The notes under the pieces were generated by a model. It was not told where the DNA came from, ran no database searches, and saw only the letters and a program-made list of their open reading frames with translations. The translations under genes and the position numbers were made by a program. From Vulcanimicrobiota bacterium (GTDB lineage: Bacteria; Vulcanimicrobiota; Vulcanimicrobiia; Vulcanimicrobiales; Vulcanimicrobiaceae), in contig JAAXCX010000012.1 of NCBI GenBank assembly GCA_013036105.1, positions 1-64,000 on the forward strand: a stretch of 64,000 nt of DNA, written 5' to 3'. Every line of letters begins with the position of its first letter. Position 1 is the stretch's first letter. This document shows positions 1-12,501 of the stretch, in pieces.

Positions 1-580
1 CCCGGCCGCGCGCGCGAACGTCGAGCGGCAAATCCGCCGGCGCCTGCACCGCATCCGTATGGAAGAGCGCGCCGCGCTCGTGCGCGAGCGCCGCCAGCTG
101 CGCGACCGGCGCGATCGTTCCGATCTCATTGTTCGCATAGGCGACCGATGCAAGCACTGTATCGTCGCGCAGTGCCGCGGCAAACTCTTGCGGGTCTACT
201 CGGCCTTCGGAATCGACGGGCAGGAGCGTCACTTCCCAACCTTCGTCGCCAAGCGCCTCGAGCGAATGCAAAACCGCGTGATGCTCGGTGACGAGCGACA
301 ACAAGTGGCGGCCCCGGCCCTGCGCCGCCTTCGCGACGCCGGCGATCGCGAGGTTGTCCGCTTCGGAGCCGCTCCCGGTGAAGACGATCTCCTTGGCTTT
401 GGCTCCCAGAATGCGCGCGATCCGTTCCCTAGCGTCGTCCAGCGCCGCCCGTGCCGCCCGGCCCTCCGCGTGCGCTGAGCTCGGATTATAGCCGGCCGCC
501 CCGTAAAACGGCAGCATGGCTTCGACCACTTCCGGCCTCACCGGCGTGGTCGCGGCATGGTCCAAATAAATTCGCGGCAT
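1..580 (-). CDS. iscS: Cysteine desulfurase (NifS/IscS type), C-terminus cut by window edge
   Basis: PLP-dependent enzyme of the class V aminotransferase fold that takes sulfur from cysteine for Fe-S cluster and thio-cofactor synthesis in the cytoplasm. Reading from the ATG at 580, the protein opens with MPRIYLDHAATTPVRPEV, the standard N-terminus of the family. It continues through an FTGSGSEADNLA segment, a TEHHAVL motif holding the PLP-stacking histidine, and a YANNEIGT segment. About 193 residues lie inside the window. The PLP lysine and the active-site cysteine loop would lie beyond base 1, so IscS, NifS and SufS cannot be separated with certainty; the TEHHAVL segment favours the IscS/NifS group. 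It is the last minus-strand gene and is separated from rarA by 360 nt of structured repeats. Confidence 0.9.
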   Translation of the reverse strand, partial: MPRIYLDHAATTPVRPEVVEAMLPFYGAAGYNPSSAHAEGRAARAALDDARERIARILGAKAKEIVFTGSGSEADNLAIAGVAKAAQGRGRHLLSLVTEHHAVLHSLEALGDEGWEVTLLPVDSEGRVDPQEFAAALRDDTVLASVAYANNEIGTIAPVAQLAALAHERGALFHTDAVQAPADLPLDVRARGR

Positions 581-652
581 TTCAGGATATTCTCAGAACT
601 CGGATGTAGCCTTTATTCGTGCGAAGCTCCATTGCACACTCCGAGAAGTAGC

Positions 653-710
653 AACGGGAAGTTGTTAAGGGGGATCGGGTAAAGCCCGACCCCCTTAACA
701 TTTCCCGTTA
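653..710. repeat. Long imperfect hairpin upstream of the cysteine desulfurase
   Basis: The arms AACGGGAA...GTTAAGGGGG and CCCCCTTAAC...TTCCCGTT pair over more than 20 bp with a small internal bulge and a loop of about five bases near 680-684. There is no T-tract on either side, so it does not look like a simple intrinsic terminator. It lies 72 nt upstream of the desulfurase start and directly next to repeat B1. Confidence 0.7.
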
Positions 711-718
711 AATTGAAC

Positions 719-794
719 AGGCGCATCCGCGCTGCGCGCTCCGCGCCCCCCGGTCGGCAAAGCCGCCGGGGCCCCCGGCCTTCGGCCCATCTGC
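719..794 (+). repeat. Dispersed intergenic repeat family B, copy 1
   Basis: About 75 bp that recur in inverted orientation at 9888-9966. Shared blocks include GCATCCGCGCTGCGCGCTCC and GGGGCCCCCGGCCTTCGGCC. Between them is a hairpin (CCCCGG..GGC / GCCGCCGGGG) whose stem bases differ between the copies but still pair. This copy abuts repeat A1, so the 581-940 gap is a composite of three structured elements. Confidence 0.8.
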
Positions 795-803
795 AAAAGC
801 CTA

Positions 804-935
804 CGCCATCTCCCTCCGTAAGCGGGGGGTGCGAATACGCGCCGGAGCCATGGATGGCGGGAGGCGCCTTTGAGCCCAGGAGCGCTCCAACACGATGTTG
901 GATCGCGACCGTCCCCGCGGCGGAGTGAGGTGGCG
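804..935 (-). repeat. Structured palindromic repeat family A, copy 1
   Basis: Outer arms at 804-827 and 913-935 pair over about 19 bp. Inside are a perfect 7-bp hairpin (TCCAACA-cga-TGTTGGA, 886-902) and a second hairpin carrying the family core GCCATCCATGGC on the minus strand (847-858) inside a GGCGCC/GGCGC stem. The same architecture recurs at 8861-8975 and 57399-57548. It lies between the 3' end of rarA and the desulfurase gene. Confidence 0.8.
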
Positions 936-940
936 CGGGC

Positions 941-2287
941 TTATTTTGGTTTTGATTTGCGGCGTTTTTTTATCCACTCGACAAAGCGAAACTCTTCGCC
1001 CTGCGTTCCCGGGTTGAAGTAAGATCGATCGGCGATGTTCTCCGGAAGATAACTCTGTAATCTTTCCGCCGGTGGGAGATCGCCTTTCTGTGATTGATAT
1101 TCGTCAGTAGAGTGCGCGTACTCGTACTCTTTTCCGTAGCCGAGTTCGCGCATAAGTCCCGTCGGCGCGTTGCGCAAGTGGAGCGGCACCGGATCGTTGC
1201 GCGTGCCTTCAACGTCGGCTAGCGCCGCGCTGTACGCGCGGCCGACGCTGTTGCTCTTCGGCGCCGTTGCGAGATAGAGCGTGCAGTGTGCGAGCGGATA
1301 AAAGCCTTCGGGCATGCCGACGAAATGCACGGCTTGCTGCGCGGCCATCGCAACGGAAAGTCCGCGCGAGTCGGCAAGTCCGACGTCTTCCGATGCAAGT
1401 ATGACGAGACGGCGCGCGATGAAGAGCGGGTCTTCGCCCGCGTCGAGCATACGCGCGAGCCAGTAGACCGCCCCGTCGGGATCGCTTCCGCGAATGCTTT
1501 TGATGAAGGCGCTGATGACGTCGTAATGGTTCTCGCCGCCCTTATCGTAGCTGATCGAGCGGCGCTGCATCGCATCTGCGATGAGCTGGGCGTTAATCGT
1601 AAGCGCTCCGTTTTCCGGAGCCGGCGCCGCGTTTACCGCAAACTCGAGCGTGCTGAGCGCGACGCGCGCATCGCCGTTGGAAAGTGAGACGAGCGCCGCG
1701 CGCGCGTTTGGCTCGAGATGAACGGATTGCGCGCCGAGGCCGTTTTCTTTGTCGCTCAGCGCGCGATCGACGATCGCCCCGACCTGCTCGTCGGTCAGCG
1801 CTTTGAGCACGAAAACGCGCGAGCGCGAAAGCAGCGCCGAGATCACTTCGAACGACGGATTTTCGGTTGTCGCGCCGATCAGCGTGATCGTGCCGTCCTC
1901 AACGTAAGGAAGAACGGCGTCTTGTTGCGCTTTATTGAAGCGATGAATTTCGTCTACGAAAAGCACCGTTCGCTTTCCGAGCGCGCGGCGGTGCTGCGCT
2001 TCGGCGACGACGCGGCGCAGATCCGCGACGCCCGCGCTCACCGCAGAGAGCGAGCTGAAGTGCGCGCCGGTCATGTGGGCGATGATCTCCGCGAGCGTCG
2101 TCTTTCCGGTGCCCGGCGGCCCCCATAAAATGAGCGACGGAACCGTATCGTTTTCGATCGCGCGCCGGAGCGCGCGGCCTTCGCCGACGATCTGTTCTTG
2201 CCCGACAAACTCGTCGAGCGAGCGCGGCCGCATCCGCGCGGCAAGCGGCGCTGGGCCGGCCGCGGAGCCGAACAGACTGGGATCCAT
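941..2287 (-). CDS. rarA: Replication-associated recombination protein A (AAA+ ATPase)
   Basis: RarA/MgsA-family clamp-loader-like ATPase acting at stalled replication forks. The 448-residue protein starts MDPSLFG and has Walker A GPPGTGKTT near residue 55, Walker B LFVDEIHRFNKAQQD, sensor-1 GATTENPSFE and a clamp-loader-type C-terminal region with AHCTLYLATAPKSN. Length and motif order match the family closely. It begins 2 nt after the upstream LptA-like gene ends, so it is most likely the last cistron of the mreB-sua5-LptA operon. An alternative name is 'AAA family ATPase / MgsA'. Confidence 0.95.
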   Translation of the reverse strand: MDPSLFGSAAGPAPLAARMRPRSLDEFVGQEQIVGEGRALRRAIENDTVPSLILWGPPGTGKTTLAEIIAHMTGAHFSSLSAVSAGVADLRRVVAEAQHRRALGKRTVLFVDEIHRFNKAQQDAVLPYVEDGTITLIGATTENPSFEVISALLSRSRVFVLKALTDEQVGAIVDRALSDKENGLGAQSVHLEPNARAALVSLSNGDARVALSTLEFAVNAAPAPENGALTINAQLIADAMQRRSISYDKGGENHYDVISAFIKSIRGSDPDGAVYWLARMLDAGEDPLFIARRLVILASEDVGLADSRGLSVAMAAQQAVHFVGMPEGFYPLAHCTLYLATAPKSNSVGRAYSAALADVEGTRNDPVPLHLRNAPTGLMRELGYGKEYEYAHSTDEYQSQKGDLPPAERLQSYLPENIADRSYFNPGTQGEEFRFVEWIKKRRKSKPK

Positions 2288-2289
2288 GC

Positions 2290-2955
2290 TTACGGAATTT
2301 TGGGGCCGTGCAGAATGATCGGTTTCGGCGTCGCGATCGAAGGCGTAACGCCGGGGAAGACCATCATGGCGTTGCCGTCAGCTTCGCCGTCGCCGGTTAG
2401 CGTGTTGTACGTCGCAGTGTCCGCGTCCAGCGTGCGTTCGCCTTGCACGACGTGAACTTTTCCGGAGAGGTCGAGCCGGTGCGTGATATCGTTGAGGTGC
2501 GCTTTCTGCGCGTCGACGGTCGTTTGGCCTTGCGCGTAATGAACGCTCCCCGCGGCATCGTAGAGATGCGTGACGTCATCCACGGTTACCGTGTCGGCCG
2601 TGAGCGTGGCGGGATCGCGCCTGACAGCTGAAGCGCTTTTCAATCCGAACGTTCCACTCGCATCGTGAACGCTGACACTTCCTGAAAGCACGACTTGTTT
2701 TTTCCGGTAATTGCCGGTTGCGCTATCCGCTTGCACGATCGAACCGTCGGCGCGCGTCATCGTGAGGTGCTTGGGAGCCTTAAAAGCTCCGGTGCCCATA
2801 TTGGCTTCGAGCTCGTCGGTCGTGAGCGTCCATCCGCCGATCGCGACGGAACCTTTCGCCGCCGGTGAAGATTTTTTTGTAGCGGCGCTCGCGAGCGAGC
2901 CGCTGACCGCCGCGAGCAGCATGAGCGAAGCGGCAGCCGCACGACTTCCGATCAT
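2290..2955 (-). CDS. Exported LptA/OstA-like protein (first of a tandem pair)
   Basis: 221 residues with a signal peptide (hydrophobic stretch to about residue 24, ending SLASA). The rest has the repeating beta pattern of LptA/OstA-N proteins, such as ADSATGNYRKKQVVLSGSVSVHD and LDLSGKVHVVQGERTLDADTATYN. In diderms such proteins form periplasmic beta-jellyrolls that carry lipopolysaccharide. Its ATG overlaps the stop of the upstream paralogue (ATGA). The family assignment is good, but whether it truly bridges LPS transport is inference, since no lptB, C, D, F or G gene is in the window. Confidence 0.8.
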   Translation of the reverse strand: MIGSRAAAASLMLLAAVSGSLASAATKKSSPAAKGSVAIGGWTLTTDELEANMGTGAFKAPKHLTMTRADGSIVQADSATGNYRKKQVVLSGSVSVHDASGTFGLKSASAVRRDPATLTADTVTVDDVTHLYDAAGSVHYAQGQTTVDAQKAHLNDITHRLDLSGKVHVVQGERTLDADTATYNTLTGDGEADGNAMMVFPGVTPSIATPKPIILHGPKIP

Positions 2956-3449
2956 TGGTGAAGCGACACGTGGCCGTAGAGATGCAAATCGTGAGTCAGG
3001 CCGTTCATGACTGCGCGGTCCGCGTTCCCCCAGCTTGCACCTTGACTAAAATGCACGCGGCCGGTCGCAACATATATCTTGCTGGTGCCGTCGATTTGTA
3101 GCGTATCGCAAGTCAGCGAAGACGGACTCCTGTTTCCGGCAAAATTCGTGAGCGAACCGGTTTGATCGTGCAGCTGGACGTTCCCCGAAAGCACCGCTTG
3201 GTGCGTCCTGAAATTGCCGGTGGCCCGATCTGCCTGAATACTCGCTCCCGGCCGCACCAGCCTCACGGTTGTGGGAGTTGAAAAGGCGCCGGTTTGAAAA
3301 TTCGAATCAACCTCGCCGGTGTTTACTTGCCAGCCGCTCAAGCCGAAAGTCGGCTGAGGGAGCGCAGCAGCAGCGCGCCCGGCCTCAATGACCAGCACGC
3401 AAGAAACGGCGGCCAGCGCCGCCAGCAAGATATTCTTCTTGTTCGTCAT
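2952..3449 (-). CDS. Exported LptA/OstA-like protein (second of a tandem pair)
   Basis: 165 residues from the ATG at 3449, which overlaps the Sua5-type stop codon by 4 nt (ATGA). The reading frame stays open upstream, but that extension is an Arg-rich shadow of the sua5 frame. A signal peptide ends near AGRAAA (residue 28). The mature part (SGWQVNTGEVDSNFQTGAFS, ADRATGNFRTHQAVLSGNVQL) aligns by eye with the neighbouring paralogue at 2290-2955, so the two look like a tandem duplication. It is shorter than typical LptA. Confidence 0.78.
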   Translation of the reverse strand: MTNKKNILLAALAAVSCVLVIEAGRAAAALPQPTFGLSGWQVNTGEVDSNFQTGAFSTPTTVRLVRPGASIQADRATGNFRTHQAVLSGNVQLHDQTGSLTNFAGNRSPSSLTCDTLQIDGTSKIYVATGRVHFSQGASWGNADRAVMNGLTHDLHLYGHVSLHQ

Positions 3450-4096
3450 GTTGCGACCCGATAACGTACGAGAGGTCCTATCAGCTCGCTTAGGCGCTCG
3501 TACGGAACAACCCCTTCGCGCAGCAGCACCGGCTGGGGGGTCGTAAAATCGATGACGCTCGACTCGCGCCCGTATTTGGTTGGGCCGTTTTCGACGACGA
3601 GATCCGCCGCCGGCAGCGCGCCGGCATCGCCGCCGCCGAAGTACGGCTGCTCGCCGCTGACGTTCGCGCTGGTCGCGGCCAGCGGCCCGCAGCGGTCGAG
3701 AATAGCGCTGCACAAAGCATCGTCGGGCACCCTGAATCCCAAGGTCGGCAAACCCGCGCTCATTTCACGATCGATGAAACCCGGGCGGCGCATGATGATC
3801 GTCACCGGGCCCGGCAGCAGCTTCCGCACCGCAGCACCGACCTCACGTTGATCGCGCACGTATTCCAAAAACTCGCCGACCGTGGCCAGATGCAGCGAAA
3901 GCGGCTTATGCGCCGGCCGGCTTTTCGCTCCGTAGATGCGGGCGATCGCGTCCAGATCGAACGGGTCGCAGCCAATGCCGTAGACCGTGTCGGTGGGAAA
4001 GATGACGATGCCTCCGCGCGACACGACGCGCGCTACTTCCTCGGCGACCAGCTCCAGCGGCTCCGTTCGCGCGTCGATCCTCTCCGGCGTGTGAAT
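3446..4096 (-). CDS. Threonylcarbamoyl-AMP synthase (Sua5/YciO/YrdC family)
   Basis: Makes threonylcarbamoyl-adenylate from threonine, bicarbonate and ATP for the t6A37 tRNA modification. Family motifs are GGIVIFPTDTVYGIG, SRPAHKPLSLHL, LLPGPVTIIM and SANVSGE. The start is problematic: the only ATG, at 4168, lies 62 nt inside mreB and adds an Arg/Ser-rich tail unlike the family. An ATT at 4096, 10 nt after the mreB stop, gives a normal 216-residue protein. It sits between mreB and two LptA-like genes and overlaps the latter by ATGA. Confidence 0.88.
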   Translation of the reverse strand: MHTPERIDARTEPLELVAEEVARVVSRGGIVIFPTDTVYGIGCDPFDLDAIARIYGAKSRPAHKPLSLHLATVGEFLEYVRDQREVGAAVRKLLPGPVTIIMRRPGFIDREMSAGLPTLGFRVPDDALCSAILDRCGPLAATSANVSGEQPYFGGGDAGALPAADLVVENGPTKYGRESSVIDFTTPQPVLLREGVVPYERLSELIGPLVRYRVAT

Positions 4097-4106
4097 CTCC
4101 GCTCGC

Positions 4107-5111
<1,005 letters not shown>

Positions 5112-6473
5112 TTATTGCGCTTTGGCTCGTGTCTTAGGATACGCGCTCGTTTCGAAAAGTCCGGTCGGTTCGACCAGCGGCGTGATACCGCTCGATCGCT
5201 GAACTTGCCCGCCTAAGGCGGAAAGCATCTCTTCGAGGCGTTCGTATCCGCGGTCGATATATTCCAGCCCGATGATCTCCGTTTCGCCCTGCGCGGCCAG
5301 TCCGGCCACGACGAGCGCGGCGCCGGCACGGATATCGGGAGCTTCCACCGGTGCGCCCGAGAGCGGCACGCCGCCTTTGACGACGGCGGTGTTGCTTTCC
5401 ATCGACACGCGAACTTCCGCGCCCATACGCGCGAGTTCGTTGACGTAAGAAAAGCGCGCATTGAAAATGGATTCTTCGACGATGCTGTTTCCCGGCGCCG
5501 TGCAGAGAAAGGAAACCATTTGCGGCTGCAGGTCCGTCGGAAAACCGGGGTACGGCGCCGTCAAAATATCCGTGCCGCCGGTCACGCGGGTCGCGTTGAC
5601 GCGCAGCCAGTCATCGCCGCTGGTCACTTCGGCGCCGCACTCTTGCAGTTTCAAGCTGAGCGCGTGCAGATGATCGGGCTGACAGCGTTTGACCGTCACG
5701 TCGCCGCGCGTGCTCGCGCCGCAGAGCAGCAGCGTGCCGGTCACGATACGATCGGGAATGATCTCGTACTCCACGCCGTGCAGTTCGTTGACACCTTCGA
5801 TCACGATCGTGTCGGAAGCTGCGCCGCGAATCTTCGCGCCCATGGCGATCAGAAAGTTAGCGAGATCGACGACCTCGGGTTCCATAGCCGCGTTTCGAAC
5901 GGTCGTCGTTCCTTCAGCCACGACTGCGGCCAGCAGCGCGTTCTTCGTCGCGCCGACGCTAGGCGTACGGAACTCGATGTCGGCGCCTTGCAGACGGCGC
6001 TGCTTAGCCGTGGCGATGAAGTAGCCGCCTTTGTTTTTGACGTCGCAGCCGAGCGCCAAGAACGCCTGCTCGTGCATGTCCGTCGCACGCGTTCCCAACA
6101 CGCATCCGCCAGGAAGCGGGACTTCCGCGCGGCCGAACCGGCCGATCAAAGGACCGACGAGGTCGAACGATGCCGCAAGTTTGCGCACGAGCGTGTATGG
6201 CGCTCGAATAAGCGCGACGTTGGAGGCGTCGATCGTCACGCTGCCTTCGCCTTCGTAACGCAAACGCGCGCCCAGCGCTTCGAGCAGCGACCACATGACG
6301 GAGACGTCGGTGATGCGCGGCACGCGGTGCAGCGTCACTTTGCCTTTCGCCAGCAGCGCGGCGGCCATGATCGGAAGCGCCGCATTCTTCGCGCCGTGCG
6401 TGGCGATCGACCCTTCGAGCTGAGAGCCCCCGCGCACGCGCAGCGTCGTCTCGAGCCGATCGAGCGTGTTCAT
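5112..6473 (-). CDS. murA: UDP-N-acetylglucosamine 1-carboxyvinyltransferase
   Basis: First committed step of peptidoglycan synthesis: transfers enolpyruvate from PEP to UDP-GlcNAc in the cytoplasm. The ATG at 6473 overlaps the upstream stop (ATGA) and gives 453 residues, starting MNTLDRLETTLRVRGGSQLEG. A longer in-frame version up to 6578 is an Arg-rich shadow. The catalytic cysteine is Cys124 in PLPGGCVLGTR. The KN pair in GAKNAALPIMAA and the C-terminal GYERLEEMLSALGG are also present. The usual MRAS segment is replaced here by VRKLAASFDLVGPL. Confidence 0.97.
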   Translation of the reverse strand: MNTLDRLETTLRVRGGSQLEGSIATHGAKNAALPIMAAALLAKGKVTLHRVPRITDVSVMWSLLEALGARLRYEGEGSVTIDASNVALIRAPYTLVRKLAASFDLVGPLIGRFGRAEVPLPGGCVLGTRATDMHEQAFLALGCDVKNKGGYFIATAKQRRLQGADIEFRTPSVGATKNALLAAVVAEGTTTVRNAAMEPEVVDLANFLIAMGAKIRGAASDTIVIEGVNELHGVEYEIIPDRIVTGTLLLCGASTRGDVTVKRCQPDHLHALSLKLQECGAEVTSGDDWLRVNATRVTGGTDILTAPYPGFPTDLQPQMVSFLCTAPGNSIVEESIFNARFSYVNELARMGAEVRVSMESNTAVVKGGVPLSGAPVEAPDIRAGAALVVAGLAAQGETEIIGLEYIDRGYERLEEMLSALGGQVQRSSGITPLVEPTGLFETSAYPKTRAKAQ

Positions 6474-6967
6474 TGAGAGAGGGGCTCGCAGGTGAGCACG
6501 TGCGCGTCGTACGGTCCGCCGCGCAGCTCGAGCTGCATGCGCCCCGTCGGCGTCACGCGTAAGAAAACTTCGCTCCATTCGTTGCGCTGCAGTTCCAGCA
6601 GATCCGCGTGTCCGCCGATGAGCGCACCGGCGAAACGGCGGCCGCCGGAGTCCGCCAACCTGATCCGCCCGTCCGAATACAAACCGGCGACCACTTCCGC
6701 GGTCGCGTCCGACGCGCGGTAATAGTTCGCGCCTTCGTCGGCGATTTCAAAAAGAAACTCTTGCGGGTTGCCCTCACGCTTGGACCATACGGGTTTCGCC
6801 GGCGCCGCTGCCGCCGGCGTAGGCGCGGATGGCGCTACCGGCTTCGGCGGCGCTTTCGGCTTGGGTGGAGATCCGTTTGCCAATTCCATGGCAAACGAGC
6901 CGAACGCCAGAGCCGCGAGCTCCAGCGCAGGTCCGGCTAACTTCGTCCAGCCCGGAGTATGCGCCAC
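6470..6967 (-). CDS. Membrane-anchored protein of unknown function between atpC and murA
   Basis: 165 residues. The N-terminus has one possible membrane segment (about residues 10-28), followed by a Pro/Ala/Lys-rich linker (PPKPKAPPKPVAPSAP...) and a C-terminal domain of about 110 residues with alternating beta-like segments (FLFEIADEGANYYRASD..., RMQLELRGGPYDAHVLTCEPLSQ). I do not recognise a family. It starts 22 nt after atpC and is coupled to murA by an ATGA overlap, so it is probably co-expressed with envelope genes. Confidence 0.65.
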   Translation of the reverse strand: MAHTPGWTKLAGPALELAALAFGSFAMELANGSPPKPKAPPKPVAPSAPTPAAAAPAKPVWSKREGNPQEFLFEIADEGANYYRASDATAEVVAGLYSDGRIRLADSGGRRFAGALIGGHADLLELQRNEWSEVFLRVTPTGRMQLELRGGPYDAHVLTCEPLSQ

Positions 6968-6989
6968 AAAGTGTGATTTCGCCGGAAGG

Positions 6990-8836
<1,847 letters not shown>

Positions 8837-8860
8837 TTACTCTTTGGCTTCTGTATGTTG

Positions 8861-8975
8861 CGTTCGGTTGGTATCTCATTCCGTTGCGCGGACGCGTGAT
8901 TTCGGCGCCTCCCGCCATCCATGGCTCCGGCGCGAAATCACAGCCCGCCCAACGAAACGAGACACCAACCGAACG
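8861..8975 (+). repeat. Structured palindromic repeat family A, copy 2 (atpG-atpD gap)
   Basis: Outer arms at 8861-8886 and 8950-8975 pair at 23 of 26 positions. The inner arms GTGATTTCGGCGCC (8896-8909) and GGCGCGAAATCAC (8929-8941) also pair and enclose the core GCCATCCATGGC at 8914-8925. The flanks of the core match copy A1, but the outer stems are unrelated in sequence. The element fills most of the intergenic gap inside the ATP synthase operon. Confidence 0.85.
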
Positions 8976-8992
8976 AAAATAATTATTAAGTA

Positions 8993-9865
8993 TCATGTAC
9001 CCGTCAATGCCTCGGCGCCGGATACAATTTCGAGAAGTTCCTTCGTGATCGCCGCTTGACGCGCGTTGTTCATTGCAATCGTCAGTTCGTCGATCAGTTT
9101 GCCGGCGTTTTCCGTCGCGTTGTTCATCGCAAGCAACTGCGCCGCGTAGAACGACGCGTCGGTTTCGAGCATCGCGGAAAACAGCGTGAACTCGAGATAC
9201 TTCGGAAGCAGCTTTGAGAGCACGAACTCGGGTGAAGGCTCGATTTCGACCGCGCCGCGCGGGCCGGATGAAGGAGCCGGCACAGCAGCGGCCGTTTCAC
9301 GCTCAATCGGAACAAGCTGTCGGAGCTCGGGACGCTGCACCATCATCGAAACGTGTTTGGAAGAGACGAGGATGATTTCTCCGATCTCGCCGGCCGTAAA
9401 ATCGGCCGTGACAGCTTGCGCGAGCTCGTCAGCGGTTTGCAACTTAGAAGGCGCGTTCAGCGGCCAACCCGGCCGATCTCCTAGACCCCAGCGGCGCACC
9501 GCGTTGCGAGCTTTTATGCCCACGGTGTAAAAGCGCGTGTCGCTGTGCTGACGCCAATAGCGTTCCGCCTCGCGAACCACGTTGGAATTGAATGCGCCGG
9601 CCAACCCCTTGTCGGCGGTCATGAGAATGACGCCCGGAGGCGCGCCCGCCTTGCCGGAATTCATGAACGGATGATCGATGCGCGAAGAGGTCGCGATCAG
9701 ATCTTGCAGCATCTCGCCCAGCGCGTCCGCGTACGGGCGCGCCTGCTTCTGCGCGGCCTCGGCGCGCCGGATCTTCGCGGCCGCGACCTGCTTCATCGCT
9801 TTGGTGATCTGCTGCGTGTTCTTCAGGGATCGTATCCGCCCCCGAAGATCCTTCACACTGGCCAT
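8993..9865 (-). CDS. atpG: ATP synthase F1 subunit gamma
   Basis: Rotating central shaft, 290 residues. The N-terminal helix MASVKDLRGRIRSLKNTQQITKAMKQVAAAKIRRA and the C-terminal helix MNNATENAGKLIDELTIAMNNARQAAITKELLEIVSGAEAL match the family exactly. A Pro/Ala insertion (ETAAAVPAPSSGPRGAVEIEPSP) lies at about residues 206-228. It is the only atp gene flanked on both sides by structured intergenic repeats (B2 upstream, A2 downstream). Confidence 0.97.
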   Translation of the reverse strand: MASVKDLRGRIRSLKNTQQITKAMKQVAAAKIRRAEAAQKQARPYADALGEMLQDLIATSSRIDHPFMNSGKAGAPPGVILMTADKGLAGAFNSNVVREAERYWRQHSDTRFYTVGIKARNAVRRWGLGDRPGWPLNAPSKLQTADELAQAVTADFTAGEIGEIILVSSKHVSMMVQRPELRQLVPIERETAAAVPAPSSGPRGAVEIEPSPEFVLSKLLPKYLEFTLFSAMLETDASFYAAQLLAMNNATENAGKLIDELTIAMNNARQAAITKELLEIVSGAEALTGT

Positions 9866-9887
9866 TACCGAGCGTCACCTATTGCGA

Positions 9888-9966
9888 TGCAAAGGGGCCG
9901 AAGGCCGGGGGCCCCGACGGCTCTGCCGGCGGGGGGCGTGGAGCGCGCAGCGCGGATACGCCTTTT
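9888..9966 (-). repeat. Dispersed intergenic repeat family B, copy 2 (atpA-atpG gap)
   Basis: Inverted copy of the element at 719-794. Shared blocks on the minus strand include ATCCGCGCTGCGCGCTCC and GGGGCCCCCGGCCTTCGGCC. The central hairpin reads CCCCGCCGGC-aga-GCCGTCGGGG here, against a different but still paired stem in copy 1. It fills most of the 103-nt gap between atpA and atpG. Confidence 0.8.
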
Positions 9967-9968
9967 CA

Positions 9969-11468
<1,500 letters not shown>

Positions 11469-11470
11469 TC

Positions 11471-12013
11471 CTAATTCCTAGCCAAGAGAGTGCGAGCTAA
11501 TTCTTGAAAGCGGCCTTCGACCGAACCGTCGACGCGCCGGTCGCCCATGAGGATGCGCAGCCCCCCGATTAGGCCGGGCTGAACGATCTGCGTGACTTCG
11601 AATTTTTTTCCATAAATTTTTTCGAGCTGCGATACGATATTGCGCAGTTCGCCGGCTTCCAGCGGCTTCGCCGACGTAATCGTCAGCGCGTCTTCGCCGC
11701 GCGACGCCAGCTCCAGAGCAGCGTACTCGGCGACGATCTCGCGCAGCAAGCCTTCGCGCCGTTTCCGGACGAGCAGCAGCATAGCATGCAGTGCGACCGG
11801 ATGCGCCTTGCCGTCGAAGGCGGCTACCAGCGTGCGCTCTTTTTCTTTGCGGTCGACGACCGGCGAGAGAAAGAAATTCAGCGCACTGGCGTTGTCGTCG
11901 ATCGCGTCGCTCAGGACGCGCAGTTCTTTGCCGACTTGTTCGACCGCGTTGGATTCGGAGGCAAGTTGGAAGATCGCCGTGGCGTAGCGCCGCGCGAGCT
12001 TTTGATTGGCCAT
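11471..12013 (-). CDS. atpH: ATP synthase F1 subunit delta
   Basis: 180 residues. Peripheral-stalk protein that links the top of the alpha/beta ring to the b-type stalk. The N-terminus [20 protein letters not shown] and the C-terminal [54 protein letters not shown] are characteristic. Its ATG shares one base with the atpF stop (TAATG). Confidence 0.96.
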   Translation of the reverse strand: MANQKLARRYATAIFQLASESNAVEQVGKELRVLSDAIDDNASALNFFLSPVVDRKEKERTLVAAFDGKAHPVALHAMLLLVRKRREGLLREIVAEYAALELASRGEDALTITSAKPLEAGELRNIVSQLEKIYGKKFEVTQIVQPGLIGGLRILMGDRRVDGSVEGRFQELARTLLARN

Positions 12014-12501
12014 TAGCCGCCGCTCCGTTCCAGCGACTGCACGAACGAACTGGAAAGCTTCTTATCGGCGGCGTCATCCATGCGGCGGGCCGCGGTTTCA
12101 CGCGCCAGCCCGAGCGCCTTCTCGACGAGTTCGTCGCGCAATTGGACGCGCGCCGCGGCGCGCGCGCGCGCGAGCTCGCCCTCGGCGTCACGCAAAGCGC
12201 GTTCGCCCGCTTCGCGAGCTTCCCGCAAAATCGCTTCGCGTTCCGCTGCAGCGAAAGCCGCGATACGATCCTTGATCGCCAGCGCATCTTGCTGCGCCAG
12301 TCCAATCTCGCCGTGCAATCCTTCGAGCGCAGCTTTGGCTTCGTCGCGGTGGCGTTCGGCTTCGTTCACGCGCGCATTCTGCGCGGCTTGCGCGGCCAGA
12401 ACGGCCGGCTGAATGAACTTAAACCACATCCAGACGAGAACCGCCAAAAACAGCACCGCCGATGCAACTTGGCTCCATTCCGCAATCGCCTCGTAGTTCA
12501 C
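12013..12501 (-). CDS. atpF: ATP synthase Fo subunit b
   Basis: 162 residues: one N-terminal membrane helix (about residues 9-26, WSQVASAVLFLAVLVWMWFKF) and a long charged Ala/Glu/Arg-rich helix forming the peripheral stalk. A second b-type gene lies immediately upstream with a 4-nt overlap, so the stalk is probably a b/b' heterodimer, as in cyanobacteria and alphaproteobacteria. Confidence 0.93.
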   Translation of the reverse strand: MNYEAIAEWSQVASAVLFLAVLVWMWFKFIQPAVLAAQAAQNARVNEAERHRDEAKAALEGLHGEIGLAQQDALAIKDRIAAFAAAEREAILREAREAGERALRDAEGELARARAAARVQLRDELVEKALGLARETAARRMDDAADKKLSSSFVQSLERSGG

